Positions 1 to 7,970 of a DNA stretch of 64,000 bases are shown piece after piece. A program made the position numbers and the translations under genes. Numbering within the stretch: position 1 is the stretch's first letter; each line of letters opens with the position of its first letter. The stretch lies in assembly GCA_001548435.1 (NCBI GenBank), contig AP017311.1:1-64000 (forward strand), written 5' to 3'. The notes beneath the pieces were generated by a model. It was not told the origin of the DNA. It worked only from the letters and a program-made list of their open reading frames with translations, and did not search any database. This DNA comes from Leptolyngbya sp. NIES-3755. Its GTDB lineage: Bacteria; Cyanobacteriota; Cyanobacteriia; Leptolyngbyales; Leptolyngbyaceae.

Positions 1-2
1 TG

Positions 3-563
3 GTGCAAGATCTGAGATACCTCAATCCCTTGATGCGCGAATTCATTGGGCATCAGGAGCTACTATTCATTTCGACATCTGATGCACATGGAGAGTGTGA
101 TTGTTCAGTTAGAGCAGGTGATCCTGGCTTTGTTGAAGTACTAGACGATAAGACACTTGTGTATCCAGAATATCGAGGGAATGGCGTGATGGCGAGTATC
201 GGGAACATCTTGGAAAATCCGCACATTGGGATGATTTTTATTGATTTTTTCCGTTATACGGTTGGCTTGCATGTGAATGGAAAAGCTTGTGTTGTTGAAA
301 ATGATGAACTACCTCATCTGCCGAATGTATCTTCAGCGGTGATTGAAGCAAGCCAGATTCGCGGAGGTCGGAGTCCTGAGCGCTGGATCTTAGTTGAAGT
401 AGAAGAAGCCTATATTCACTGCTCCAAACATATTCCTCTGCTGGAAAAGCTCGACAAAAAGATTCATTGGGGCACAGATGATGTGCAGCACAAAGGCGGG
501 GATGCTTTCAAAGCAAAAGATTGTCCACGTCCTTGGAGTCAAGAGGGTTTAGAGCCAGAATAG
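3..563 (+). CDS. Pyridoxamine 5'-phosphate oxidase-family flavoprotein (5' end probably cut by window edge)
   Basis: The product resembles the FMN-binding split-barrel proteins of the pyridoxamine 5'-phosphate oxidase family. The stretch around residues 30-85 (HGECDCSVRAG, then VYPEYRGNGVMASIGN, then NPHIGMIFIDFF) is the conserved core of the subgroup usually annotated as a general FMN-dependent oxidoreductase or PPOX-like protein. True PNPOx activity is not implied. The first in-frame start is a GTG at position 3, and relatives usually carry more residues before this point, so the real start is probably upstream of the window. It is a cytoplasmic protein with no signal peptide. The next gene begins 54 bases downstream on the same strand. 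Confidence 0.8.
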   Translation: MQDLRYLNPLMREFIGHQELLFISTSDAHGECDCSVRAGDPGFVEVLDDKTLVYPEYRGNGVMASIGNILENPHIGMIFIDFFRYTVGLHVNGKACVVENDELPHLPNVSSAVIEASQIRGGRSPERWILVEVEEAYIHCSKHIPLLEKLDKKIHWGTDDVQHKGGDAFKAKDCPRPWSQEGLEPE

Positions 564-617
564 CTACTGTTGGCAAATCTCTCTGTTTGGGCATTCTGAA
601 TCGTAGTCAACGTTTCA

Positions 618-1664
618 ATGCTCATGAAAGAGATGGAGTTCCTATTCAAGCGCAAAAGACTCCCGAAACTAGTTTGTCTTAGTGTCCTGCTCATTGGACT
701 CGCTAGTTGTCAGTCTCGGATTAGTAAAGAGCAGATCGCAAGCCAGAGACAAGAAGCGATCGCACAAAACAAAAAACTACTCCAGAAGCAAAGCAAAGAT
801 TTGACGAAAAACTGGAAACTGACTATCCAAGGTCAAATTCCCGAACCGATTACTCTCAACTGGTCGCAGATCGAAGCACTTGCAACTCACGAACTCAATA
901 CTGCTGCCCCCTTTCCTGATAAGACTCAGGTAGCTGCATATCGAGGAGTTTCAGTTGAGCAGCTACTCAAGCAAGCAGGAGTCAACGTCGAAGCTCCAGA
1001 AAATAGCCAGATCGAAATCACTAGCGTTGCAGCAGATGACTATTACACGATCGCGACACTTCAACAAGTGCGTGAGCAAAATGCAATGCTTGCAATCACT
1101 GAAAATGGTCAGCCAATGCGTCGTAATGATGGTGGACCTTTGCAGTTAATTTTTGATCTTAGCTCAAAGGTCAAGACTGAAAATGGCACTTGGGTCTACT
1201 ACGTCACGCATTTAATTGTTGGCAACGAGCCATTACGATTGCAGATTGGGAGTAAAACTCTGAATCTTGCTGCTTTAGAGCGGCTTCCCAAACATCGTTT
1301 TACTCGCATCGTTGGCTATAAGCACAATTGGAGTTCTGAGCCTGTTCAGTTAACAGGTGTCAAGCTCAAAGATCTACTGCGGAGTCAGAAGATCAAGCTT
1401 TCTGCTCAGACTGCTATCCGAATTCGCCGCAAAGCAATGGACAAGAACAATCTACAAAAATCAACATTGCTCTCTGCCGAATTAATCAACAATTGCGATG
1501 TCATGCTGGCTTATCGTTGGGGAGCTAGTCAACAAGCCATTACGACCAAAAAAGGGGGTCCACTGACCTTAGCTTATGGGAAAAATTGCGACAGTCAGTT
1601 CGATCGCAATTTAGAGTGGCTACCTTTTGTTGAATCTATTTCGGTGGAGGTCGTGAAGCGATGA
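618..1664 (+). CDS. Lipoprotein with two molybdopterin-oxidoreductase-like domains
   Basis: The 348-residue protein starts with a basic stretch, a hydrophobic segment and a lipobox (LASC, about residues 28-31), so it should be an exported, lipid-anchored protein. Two consecutive halves look alike. Each contains a YRGVSVEQLL or LTGVKLKDLL element and a later GGPL motif (RNDGGPLQLIF, KKGGPLTLAYG). This is the pattern of the oxidoreductase molybdopterin-binding fold of sulfite-oxidase-like proteins. I cannot point to a clear cofactor-ligating cysteine in either half, so enzymatic activity is doubtful and a binding or sensing role is possible. The stop overlaps the start of the adenylate cyclase gene by four bases (ATGA), which suggests coupled translation and a shared function. 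Confidence 0.7.
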   Translation: MLMKEMEFLFKRKRLPKLVCLSVLLIGLASCQSRISKEQIASQRQEAIAQNKKLLQKQSKDLTKNWKLTIQGQIPEPITLNWSQIEALATHELNTAAPFPDKTQVAAYRGVSVEQLLKQAGVNVEAPENSQIEITSVAADDYYTIATLQQVREQNAMLAITENGQPMRRNDGGPLQLIFDLSSKVKTENGTWVYYVTHLIVGNEPLRLQIGSKTLNLAALERLPKHRFTRIVGYKHNWSSEPVQLTGVKLKDLLRSQKIKLSAQTAIRIRRKAMDKNNLQKSTLLSAELINNCDVMLAYRWGASQQAITTKKGGPLTLAYGKNCDSQFDRNLEWLPFVESISVEVVKR

Positions 1665-3148
1665 GAGGGGTTGCTTTCCGGTCGATTCAGACTCGAATCA
1701 TTGTTGCAGTGACGATTTTGATTGTTGCGATCGTCACTGTGATGACTTGGCTATGGATCAGCGCGGAGACTGAGTTTTATCGATCTCAAAAAATCCAGCA
1801 AGCGAAATCATTAGCGCTAGGATTTGGTTCTACACTCCAGGGCGAAGTGGTTGAAGAGAATTGGGCAAATATGCGGATTAAGCTCAACATCTTTCTCAAA
1901 GGCGATGAGGATTTGGTCTATGCGATGGTGCATGATTTGAAGAAACAACAAATCGCGGCGGCGGCTCCTCCTGAGCTTGCAGGTTCGTTCATTACAGATG
2001 TTGTGCCTGTTACGGTCAGCCAGAACGCGATTCGCCTTAGTAATCATCAAAATTCTCAGGTGAGAATTTCGGAAACTTACCTTTTACGGAACATTGAATT
2101 TCCACCGAAGAAGCTGCGAGGACAGGAAGGTGAGCCAATTATCGAAGCAGCGGCAGATATTGTTACTTCAACAAGTCCACCAACTGTCGTTGGAGTTTTT
2201 CGGGTTGGTGTTACACTGCGAAGTCTCGATGCACAAATTACTAAGACGGTGAAGAGAACTTTGGCAGTTGGCGCGATCGCATTATTTTTCGGGGGCACTG
2301 CTGCTTACTATCTAGCATGGCGATTGAGTCAGCCGATTCTAAAATTGCGTCAGAGTGCGGCTCAAATTGCTGCGGGTGATTTGACGCATCGTGTTCCGAT
2401 CCGCAGTCGAGATGAATTAGGTGCTCTAGCTCGATCGTTTAATGAGATGTCTGATTCGCTTCAGATTTCGTTTGGACAATTGCAGCAGACATTGGATTCT
2501 TTTGAGCGATTTGTGCCAGAGAAGTTTCTACAAGTGATTGCACCGCGTGGGATTGAGAATATTGCAGTCGGTGAGTATGCGAAGCGAAATATGACGATTT
2601 TATTTTCGGATATTCGCGGCTATACTTCGCTGTCAGAGTCTCAAACGGCTGAGGAGACGTTTCATTTTTTGAATGAGTACATTGCTTGTGTTGGAGCAGC
2701 GATCGAGGAAAATGGTGGTTTCATTGATAAGTACATTGGCGATGCGGTAATGGCACTGTTTGATGAGCCGCATACAGATGGTGCTTTGAAAGCTGCGATC
2801 GCAATGCAAGCAGCACTCAAGACTTTTAATCAAAAACGGCTACAGCAGGGGCTTCAACCTGTAGAAAGCGGGATTGGGATTCACTATGGCGAAGTCGTGA
2901 TGGGAACGATTGGATTTGTGTCGCGGATTGATTCGACGGTGATTGGGGATGCGGTGAATGTGTCTTCTCGAATTGAAGGATTAACGAAACAGTACAATTG
3001 TGAGATCCTAGTGACAGATGCTGTGGTTGAGGCTCTGTTTAACCCTGACACATTTTATCTGGAGCTAGTTAAGGATGCTGTGAAAGTGAAAGGAAAAGTA
3101 ACTGCGATCGCAATCTATCAACTACACCCAGTTCTCGCAATCTTGTGA
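1661..3148 (+). CDS. Membrane-bound class III adenylate cyclase with HAMP domain
   Basis: This 495-residue protein would make cyclic AMP from ATP at the inner face of the membrane. It has a transmembrane segment at about 12-32, an extracytoplasmic region of about 165 residues, a second transmembrane segment at about 198-220, a HAMP linker (about 220-275) and a C-terminal class III cyclase domain (about 300-490). The metal-binding aspartates lie in LFSDIRGYT (near 317) and KYIGDAVMALF (near 361). The lysine of DKYIGD and the aspartate of RIDSTVIGDAVN fit ATP rather than GTP specificity, and NVSSRIEG supplies the transition-state Asn/Arg. The start overlaps the upstream lipoprotein gene by four bases, so the lipoprotein may feed a signal to this sensor. 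The 3' end overlaps the opposite-strand gene by 27 bases. Confidence 0.9.
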   Translation: MRGVAFRSIQTRIIVAVTILIVAIVTVMTWLWISAETEFYRSQKIQQAKSLALGFGSTLQGEVVEENWANMRIKLNIFLKGDEDLVYAMVHDLKKQQIAAAAPPELAGSFITDVVPVTVSQNAIRLSNHQNSQVRISETYLLRNIEFPPKKLRGQEGEPIIEAAADIVTSTSPPTVVGVFRVGVTLRSLDAQITKTVKRTLAVGAIALFFGGTAAYYLAWRLSQPILKLRQSAAQIAAGDLTHRVPIRSRDELGALARSFNEMSDSLQISFGQLQQTLDSFERFVPEKFLQVIAPRGIENIAVGEYAKRNMTILFSDIRGYTSLSESQTAEETFHFLNEYIACVGAAIEENGGFIDKYIGDAVMALFDEPHTDGALKAAIAMQAALKTFNQKRLQQGLQPVESGIGIHYGEVVMGTIGFVSRIDSTVIGDAVNVSSRIEGLTKQYNCEILVTDAVVEALFNPDTFYLELVKDAVKVKGKVTAIAIYQLHPVLAIL

Positions 3149-3439
3149 TCGACTCCGATTGGCTGTCAAATCCTGCTCCTTTCTGTTCGGGTAAAACGGC
3201 TTTTTCTCAGGAAGTTGATAGAATAGAGTTCCGTGAATGCCTTGCACCTCTGATTTGTTTAAGCGTCTCTTCCATAGTCGGGCGAGAATTTGCCGAATTT
3301 CAGGATCGTCTTCAATCTCATCATTGAACTGAATATCTTGATCGGGTGCTGGAAAGATCTTGAGAAATTCCTCATCGGTCGCACGATAAACATCATAAGC
3401 ACAGTTCACAGCGCGATCGATGACTTGAATGTTTTTCAT
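3122..3439 (-). CDS. Hypothetical protein, 105 aa
   Basis: An acidic small cytoplasmic protein with no signal peptide or membrane segment. The first half contains AYDVYRATDEEFLKIFP and an acidic stretch (FNDEIEDDPEI), followed by a basic LARLWKRRLNKSEVQGIHGTLFY. I do not recognise a named domain, although short proteins of this kind occur in cyanobacteria. The gene runs tail-to-tail with the cyclase gene and overlaps its last 27 bases. A copy of the TTGCATAACC motif lies about 64-90 bases upstream of the start, pointing at this gene. Confidence 0.6.
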   Translation of the reverse strand: MKNIQVIDRAVNCAYDVYRATDEEFLKIFPAPDQDIQFNDEIEDDPEIRQILARLWKRRLNKSEVQGIHGTLFYQLPEKKPFYPNRKEQDLTANRSRSQDCENWV

Positions 3440-3502
3440 ACTATTGAATTTGATAAATCTAAGTGCAATTGATCAATCCTATCTTGCCGCAAACGCTAGT
3501 TA

Positions 3503-3529
3503 GGTTTATCTGTAAGAGAGGTTATGCAG
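3503..3529 (-). promoter_or_regulatory. Candidate regulatory site, short-spacer form
   Basis: Read on the minus strand it is CTGCATAACC, 13 bases, then AACC. It lies upstream of the 105-aa gene on that strand. Confidence 0.5.
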
Positions 3530-3564
3530 CCCTATCTGATTTCTGATCAAAAATTTCTGTGAGC

Positions 3565-3600
3565 TTGCATAACCTTCCTAATAAACGTGGAACTTAAACC
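3565..3600 (+). promoter_or_regulatory. Candidate regulatory site, long-spacer form
   Basis: TTGCATAACC, 22 bases, then AACC (within ACTTAAACC), 216 bases upstream of the first repeat-protein gene. The spacer is longer than in the other copies. Confidence 0.45.
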
Positions 3601-3815
3601 CACACAGCGGAGATGCGAATTGCGGAACTCGAACAAATGGTGAGGAAATTGTGTCGCGTCCGACGCTCTTTGTCGTCGATCCCGCAGCCAATGTTAGGAT
3701 AATCCAGAGTTCAACCGACAAATTTCAGGATAGCGTCTCTGCGTTTGTAAAAGTGCAACTGTCTGCGATCGCGAAACCCTATAACCGAAAAATTCTCTCG
3801 AATTAGTCGAACACT

Positions 3816-5789
3816 ATGTTTCAACGGTTTACGATCGGGCTTCTCTCTTTGGTTCCATTGATCGCAGTCCCCGCAGTTGCTCAAACGGCTTGTCAAAGTC
3901 TCTATCCTCCAGGGCTTTCGGATCAAGTGACTCGTTTGCCAATTTCACCGGAGTTTGAACAGCAAATTCGAGCAATCTGGCAAGCTGAGATCGCGATCGA
4001 GTTTCTTCGCGCCAATCGTCCGGATCGTCTCGATCAAATTAATGACACGATTCGATTGCAGATGAAGCTTTCACCCGAAGCTTTGACGACATTAAAGCTG
4101 TTGCAGACTCTAGCGGTCGGAAAAACAAATGATGCGATCGCGCTTTTTCCAAGGGTTGAACCTTCACGGCTAAACTCACCTGCTGTGTCTCTCCAGCTTC
4201 TAGAACTGCCGTTAAAAGATAGAACACAGTGGGTACTCAAAGTACTCGAAACAATGCCAGAGTCATCGAGCTACCTTGAGTTAGAGAAAACCGATTGGCT
4301 GCTAAATTTAGTCGCTCAACATCAAGAAGCAAACCATCAAAAGCAAGCACTAGAGCTATTAGAGAAAGCTCGACTTCGTACAGGCAAAATCAGGACTGTA
4401 ACCTTAATTCGAGTGGCAGAAGCTTATCGCAAGTTGGGAAAACCGGACATTGCCCGATCGATACTCGACACTGTACCTGCTCGAATCGAAACTGAAGCAC
4501 GATCGCTTGACGACTCCGCCAAAATTTTCAGTCTAGTGAATTTGGGGCATCAACTTGCACTACTCGGTCAATCGCAAAAATCACTTTCCTATCTCACTCA
4601 AGCGGAAACGTTGTTGCGGAAATCTCCAACCTCAATTTATCAGTCGTCCGTTCAATTATTAGCCTTGGGTTATGCTGCTTCGGGTCGATCGACAAAAGCA
4701 TTTGAAGTGACCAAATTGCTGCAACCCAATCACATAGATTTAGCCCATGCGTTAGTGGCAAAACAGGCGGCAGAATTGGGGGACGATCGTTTAGCAATCC
4801 AAGCCATTCAGCGGATTCGACCCGAAGCAACAAAAGCTTGGAGCTTTGACAGACAACCGCTGACCGTATTACCGGAGATTGTCGAATTCTATGCAAAAGC
4901 AGGCAAGTTCGATCTAGCTCAACAGGTCACAGCTTCGATTCAGGCTCCATTATTTCGGCTCAAATCGCTGGCAACGATCGTGAAATATGCCGATCGTGCG
5001 AATCAATCGACGATCGCGAATCGGATCGTGACTCAAATGTTGCAGTCTACTTCTCAAGCAAATACTTCAGTGTTTGAAGTGGCTGATCACTTAATTAAAG
5101 CTGGTGCAGTCAATCGAGTGCGGCAGCTTCTCAGTCAAGTTTCACCCAAAGATCTAAAATCTCAGTTTAAGATCGCTTATCTCTATGCACGAATTGGCGA
5201 TTTTCAGACTGCGAATCAGCGATTAGATGTAATTAACGTCGATCGTGAAGTTACTGCTCAGACTGCTCCTCCAACTGCAAATCAGTACGAAGCTCATTTT
5301 GAACTTGCTCCATTACCCATTAGTGGACTGGGATCGTTCTTTTCTTCCGCTCGGTTCGCTCCACCGGCTGTATCAATTCCTGCTCCTCAGCAAAAACAAT
5401 TCGACAAACCCGCAACAATTCTAATCGCAAAGCCTTCTTTTGCAACCGTGACAGCAAATCGATTTGCCATTCTGGGCGCATTAGCGAAACATTATGCGAT
5501 CGCTCAAAATTTCCAGAAAGCGACTGCCCTGATCGAACAAATTCCAAATCAATATTGCACATTCAAATCTGATGTTCTCGCACAGGTCACAAAAAGCGCG
5601 ATCGCGGCTGACCAGTTAGAAATCGCTCTTGATGCCTTGCAAAAGAGCGATCGCTTAAATCAACGTGCTTCACAACCTGATCCGAACTTCGTCAGAATGC
5701 AACTCATCGCGATCGCGAAACGCTACTCCCAGCGAAATCAATTCAAAGAAGCTGCTCTTTTATTAGAATCTGCACTCACTCTAATTTGA
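3816..5789 (+). CDS. Exported alpha-helical (TPR-like) repeat protein, copy 1
   Basis: This 657-residue protein opens with a signal peptide (hydrophobic stretch ending about VPAVAQ, residue 23). The rest is made of degenerate 30-40 residue helical pairs such as AEAYRKLGKPDIARSIL, which read as divergent TPR-type repeats. A Pro/Ala-rich linker lies at about residues 490-540. The C-terminal part (from about 545) returns to helical repeats with LAKHYAIAQNFQKATALI and FKEAALLLESAL. Such proteins usually act as periplasmic or outer-membrane protein-interaction scaffolds; the partner is unknown. The next gene is a clear paralogue beginning 16 bases after the stop, so the pair arose by tandem duplication and is probably co-transcribed. 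Confidence 0.7.
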   Translation: MFQRFTIGLLSLVPLIAVPAVAQTACQSLYPPGLSDQVTRLPISPEFEQQIRAIWQAEIAIEFLRANRPDRLDQINDTIRLQMKLSPEALTTLKLLQTLAVGKTNDAIALFPRVEPSRLNSPAVSLQLLELPLKDRTQWVLKVLETMPESSSYLELEKTDWLLNLVAQHQEANHQKQALELLEKARLRTGKIRTVTLIRVAEAYRKLGKPDIARSILDTVPARIETEARSLDDSAKIFSLVNLGHQLALLGQSQKSLSYLTQAETLLRKSPTSIYQSSVQLLALGYAASGRSTKAFEVTKLLQPNHIDLAHALVAKQAAELGDDRLAIQAIQRIRPEATKAWSFDRQPLTVLPEIVEFYAKAGKFDLAQQVTASIQAPLFRLKSLATIVKYADRANQSTIANRIVTQMLQSTSQANTSVFEVADHLIKAGAVNRVRQLLSQVSPKDLKSQFKIAYLYARIGDFQTANQRLDVINVDREVTAQTAPPTANQYEAHFELAPLPISGLGSFFSSARFAPPAVSIPAPQQKQFDKPATILIAKPSFATVTANRFAILGALAKHYAIAQNFQKATALIEQIPNQYCTFKSDVLAQVTKSAIAADQLEIALDALQKSDRLNQRASQPDPNFVRMQLIAIAKRYSQRNQFKEAALLLESALTLI

Positions 5790-5804
5790 TCACAGTTGAT
5801 AACT

Positions 5805-7883
5805 ATGTTGCAACGCTTTACGATCGGACTCCTCACCTTTTCTCTAGCTCAATCGGTTTCTGTTCCCACGATCGCCCAAACCCGCCCCACGCCTGCTTGC
5901 AAAAATTCTATTGCAGTTTCCCAATCTGCATCTCTCATCTATCCAACTGGTTCGGTTCGAGGAATCTCACTCCAACAAGCGGAGCAACGCGCTGCAATTG
6001 CGATTGAGTTCCTTCGTGCTAATCGTCCGGATCGGGCGAACCAAGTCAACGAAGCACTGCGATCGCGGCTTGAACTCTCAGCGTCTGAAATGGCAGTTTT
6101 GAGAACGATTCAGTACTTAGAAGCTGGCAAAAATCAAGCTGCGATTGCGCTATTTCCCGAACTTAAACGACCAGAAGCATATCGTCGATCGATCTCGCTT
6201 CAACTCGAAAGAATTCCACTACAAGCAAAAGCTGCCTGGATTCTACAAGCGGTTGACTATTTTCCAGAACCTGACGAAGACGAGATAAACTATCAACAGC
6301 AGTGGAATCTTCCAACTCTTAAAGCGGAATGGATGCTGCTACTTGCTGAAAGCTATCGCACTCAAGGCAAGGCAACCGAAGCTGTGAAAATTCTTGACCA
6401 GGCTCGAATGCTCCTGAACTGGAACAACAATGCAGAAGCGCTGCAATTTGTCGAAGCTTATCGCAAAGCTGAACAACCCGAAAAGGCTCGAACAATTCTA
6501 ACCCCGATCGCGGCTCAGTTGTTACGTGGGATTGAAGCCCAACCTGGAGAAACCGTCAGACCAAAAGCGATTCAGAACCTGATCAAAGCGGGTCACGAAC
6601 TCGCGTTGCTGGAACAATCCTCTGAAGCTTTACCACTCTTGAATCAAGCCGAAGCTTTGATCAAATCTGTCGATCGTAGCAATGTAAAACCGCTTCAGCA
6701 GTTGCTAGTTCTCGCTTATGCTGCCGCAGGTCAAACCACACAAGCCCTTCAAATCGTTCAAACCTTAGATTCTCCTGATGCAAGAGAGAACTATGTCGCT
6801 CTAGCAAAACAATCCGCAGAACTCGGTGATAGTCGCAGCGCTCAACAGTTTCTCCAATCCATCCGAGATCAATGGACAGCCTCACGCGCATCGTTTGATG
6901 TTGTCAAGCTTTTGACTGATGCAGAACTCTTTCCTGCCGCTTATGACATCGCAACCTCGATCGCTGATTCTCAAATGCGCCTCGAAGCAATGGCAACGAT
7001 CGTAAAACGTGCTGACCAAGCGAAACAGTCTGCTCTCAGCACTCAAATCATTGCTGAAATGCAGCGAGTCAAATCCGGCGAGTTTTCAGGATTCCAGCGG
7101 CTTGACACGATTCGCGCCCTGGTTCAAGTGGGAGAACGAACCCGTGTCCGCTCCCTTCTTGCTGAACTGGTTCAGCAGCCCGATCTGGCTTGGTTAAATT
7201 TGCAAATTGCAGAACAATACGCAGCGATCGGAGAATTCGATCAAGCCACACGATTGATTGATCAACAGCGAACCAACCGAGTTCAATCTAAAATTTCAGT
7301 GTTGCCAGTCCCGGTCGTTGCTCCACCGCTCGATCTCCCCATTGACCAACTCTCTACACCTCTAGGCGTGTTCTTTTCCAATGTCCTTTTCGATGTGAAT
7401 CTTCCCCAACGTGCGCCAGACACAAGACCTGTTCAACGGCGAATTTCACCGATTCCATCAATCCTATCAAAGCAATCCAAGAAGCCAAGAGCCATTCAAC
7501 CACCCCCCAAACTACCCCCAATCTTACGGCTGACTCCTGAAGAGAACCGTGCCTTAGACGAAGCTCGATACATCCGCGCCTATGCTCAAGCTCGTAACTT
7601 TACCAAAGCCGCTAACCTGCTTGCTCAAATCCCCGATCATCTTTGCCTGTTCAAAGCAGAGTTATTTGATCACATCGCGATCGCAGCACTCGAAGCCGGA
7701 CAATTAGAAACTGCACTGAATGGGTTTCAACAGGCTAAGCGTCTTTCCCAGCGTGCGAGTCGAGTCAGTTCTGAGCGAATTGATCGGTTTATTGCGATCG
7801 CAAAACTTTACTCTGAACGCAACCGAACTACAGAAGCGATTCGATTACTAGAAACGACCTTAGCTCTACTATCGAATCGCTAA
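5805..7883 (+). CDS. Exported alpha-helical (TPR-like) repeat protein, copy 2
   Basis: A paralogue of the preceding gene along its whole length. The signal peptide begins MLQRFTIGLL (copy 1: MFQRFTIGLL), IAIEFLRANRPDR matches IAIEFLRANRPDR of copy 1, and both share a C-terminal ERNRTTEAIRLLE-type repeat. I chose the ATG at 5805; a TTG at 5796 would add three residues before the signal peptide and is less likely. A Pro-rich linker falls at about residues 495-575, and this copy is slightly longer (692 residues). The gene ends 17 bases before a strong inverted repeat that probably terminates transcription from both sides. Confidence 0.7.
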   Translation: MLQRFTIGLLTFSLAQSVSVPTIAQTRPTPACKNSIAVSQSASLIYPTGSVRGISLQQAEQRAAIAIEFLRANRPDRANQVNEALRSRLELSASEMAVLRTIQYLEAGKNQAAIALFPELKRPEAYRRSISLQLERIPLQAKAAWILQAVDYFPEPDEDEINYQQQWNLPTLKAEWMLLLAESYRTQGKATEAVKILDQARMLLNWNNNAEALQFVEAYRKAEQPEKARTILTPIAAQLLRGIEAQPGETVRPKAIQNLIKAGHELALLEQSSEALPLLNQAEALIKSVDRSNVKPLQQLLVLAYAAAGQTTQALQIVQTLDSPDARENYVALAKQSAELGDSRSAQQFLQSIRDQWTASRASFDVVKLLTDAELFPAAYDIATSIADSQMRLEAMATIVKRADQAKQSALSTQIIAEMQRVKSGEFSGFQRLDTIRALVQVGERTRVRSLLAELVQQPDLAWLNLQIAEQYAAIGEFDQATRLIDQQRTNRVQSKISVLPVPVVAPPLDLPIDQLSTPLGVFFSNVLFDVNLPQRAPDTRPVQRRISPIPSILSKQSKKPRAIQPPPKLPPILRLTPEENRALDEARYIRAYAQARNFTKAANLLAQIPDHLCLFKAELFDHIAIAALEAGQLETALNGFQQAKRLSQRASRVSSERIDRFIAIAKLYSERNRTTEAIRLLETTLALLSNR

Positions 7884-7900
7884 ATTGCTTTATGGTGTCC

Positions 7901-7949
7901 AGGAATTGAGTACTTACAATAGCTTGGCGATTATAAGTACTCAATCCTT
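7901..7949. terminator. Bidirectional terminator-like inverted repeat
   Basis: A 20-base arm at 7901-7920 (containing TTGAGTACTTA) pairs with 7930-7949, with 17-18 matches and a 9-base loop. It sits between two convergent genes, as expected for a shared terminator. There is no long U tract. Confidence 0.6.
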
Positions 7950-7970
7950 GCCTTGCTCTCTCAAAAGTAC

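Larger units (their letters stand above)
3440..3815. other. Divergent intergenic region, 376 bp
   Basis: It separates the minus-strand gene ending upstream from the plus-strand repeat-protein gene and carries two oppositely oriented copies of the TTGCATAACC motif. A 29-codon open frame (about 3613-3702) beginning MRIAELEQM is present but looks like noise or a relic. No other structure is clear. Confidence 0.5.
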
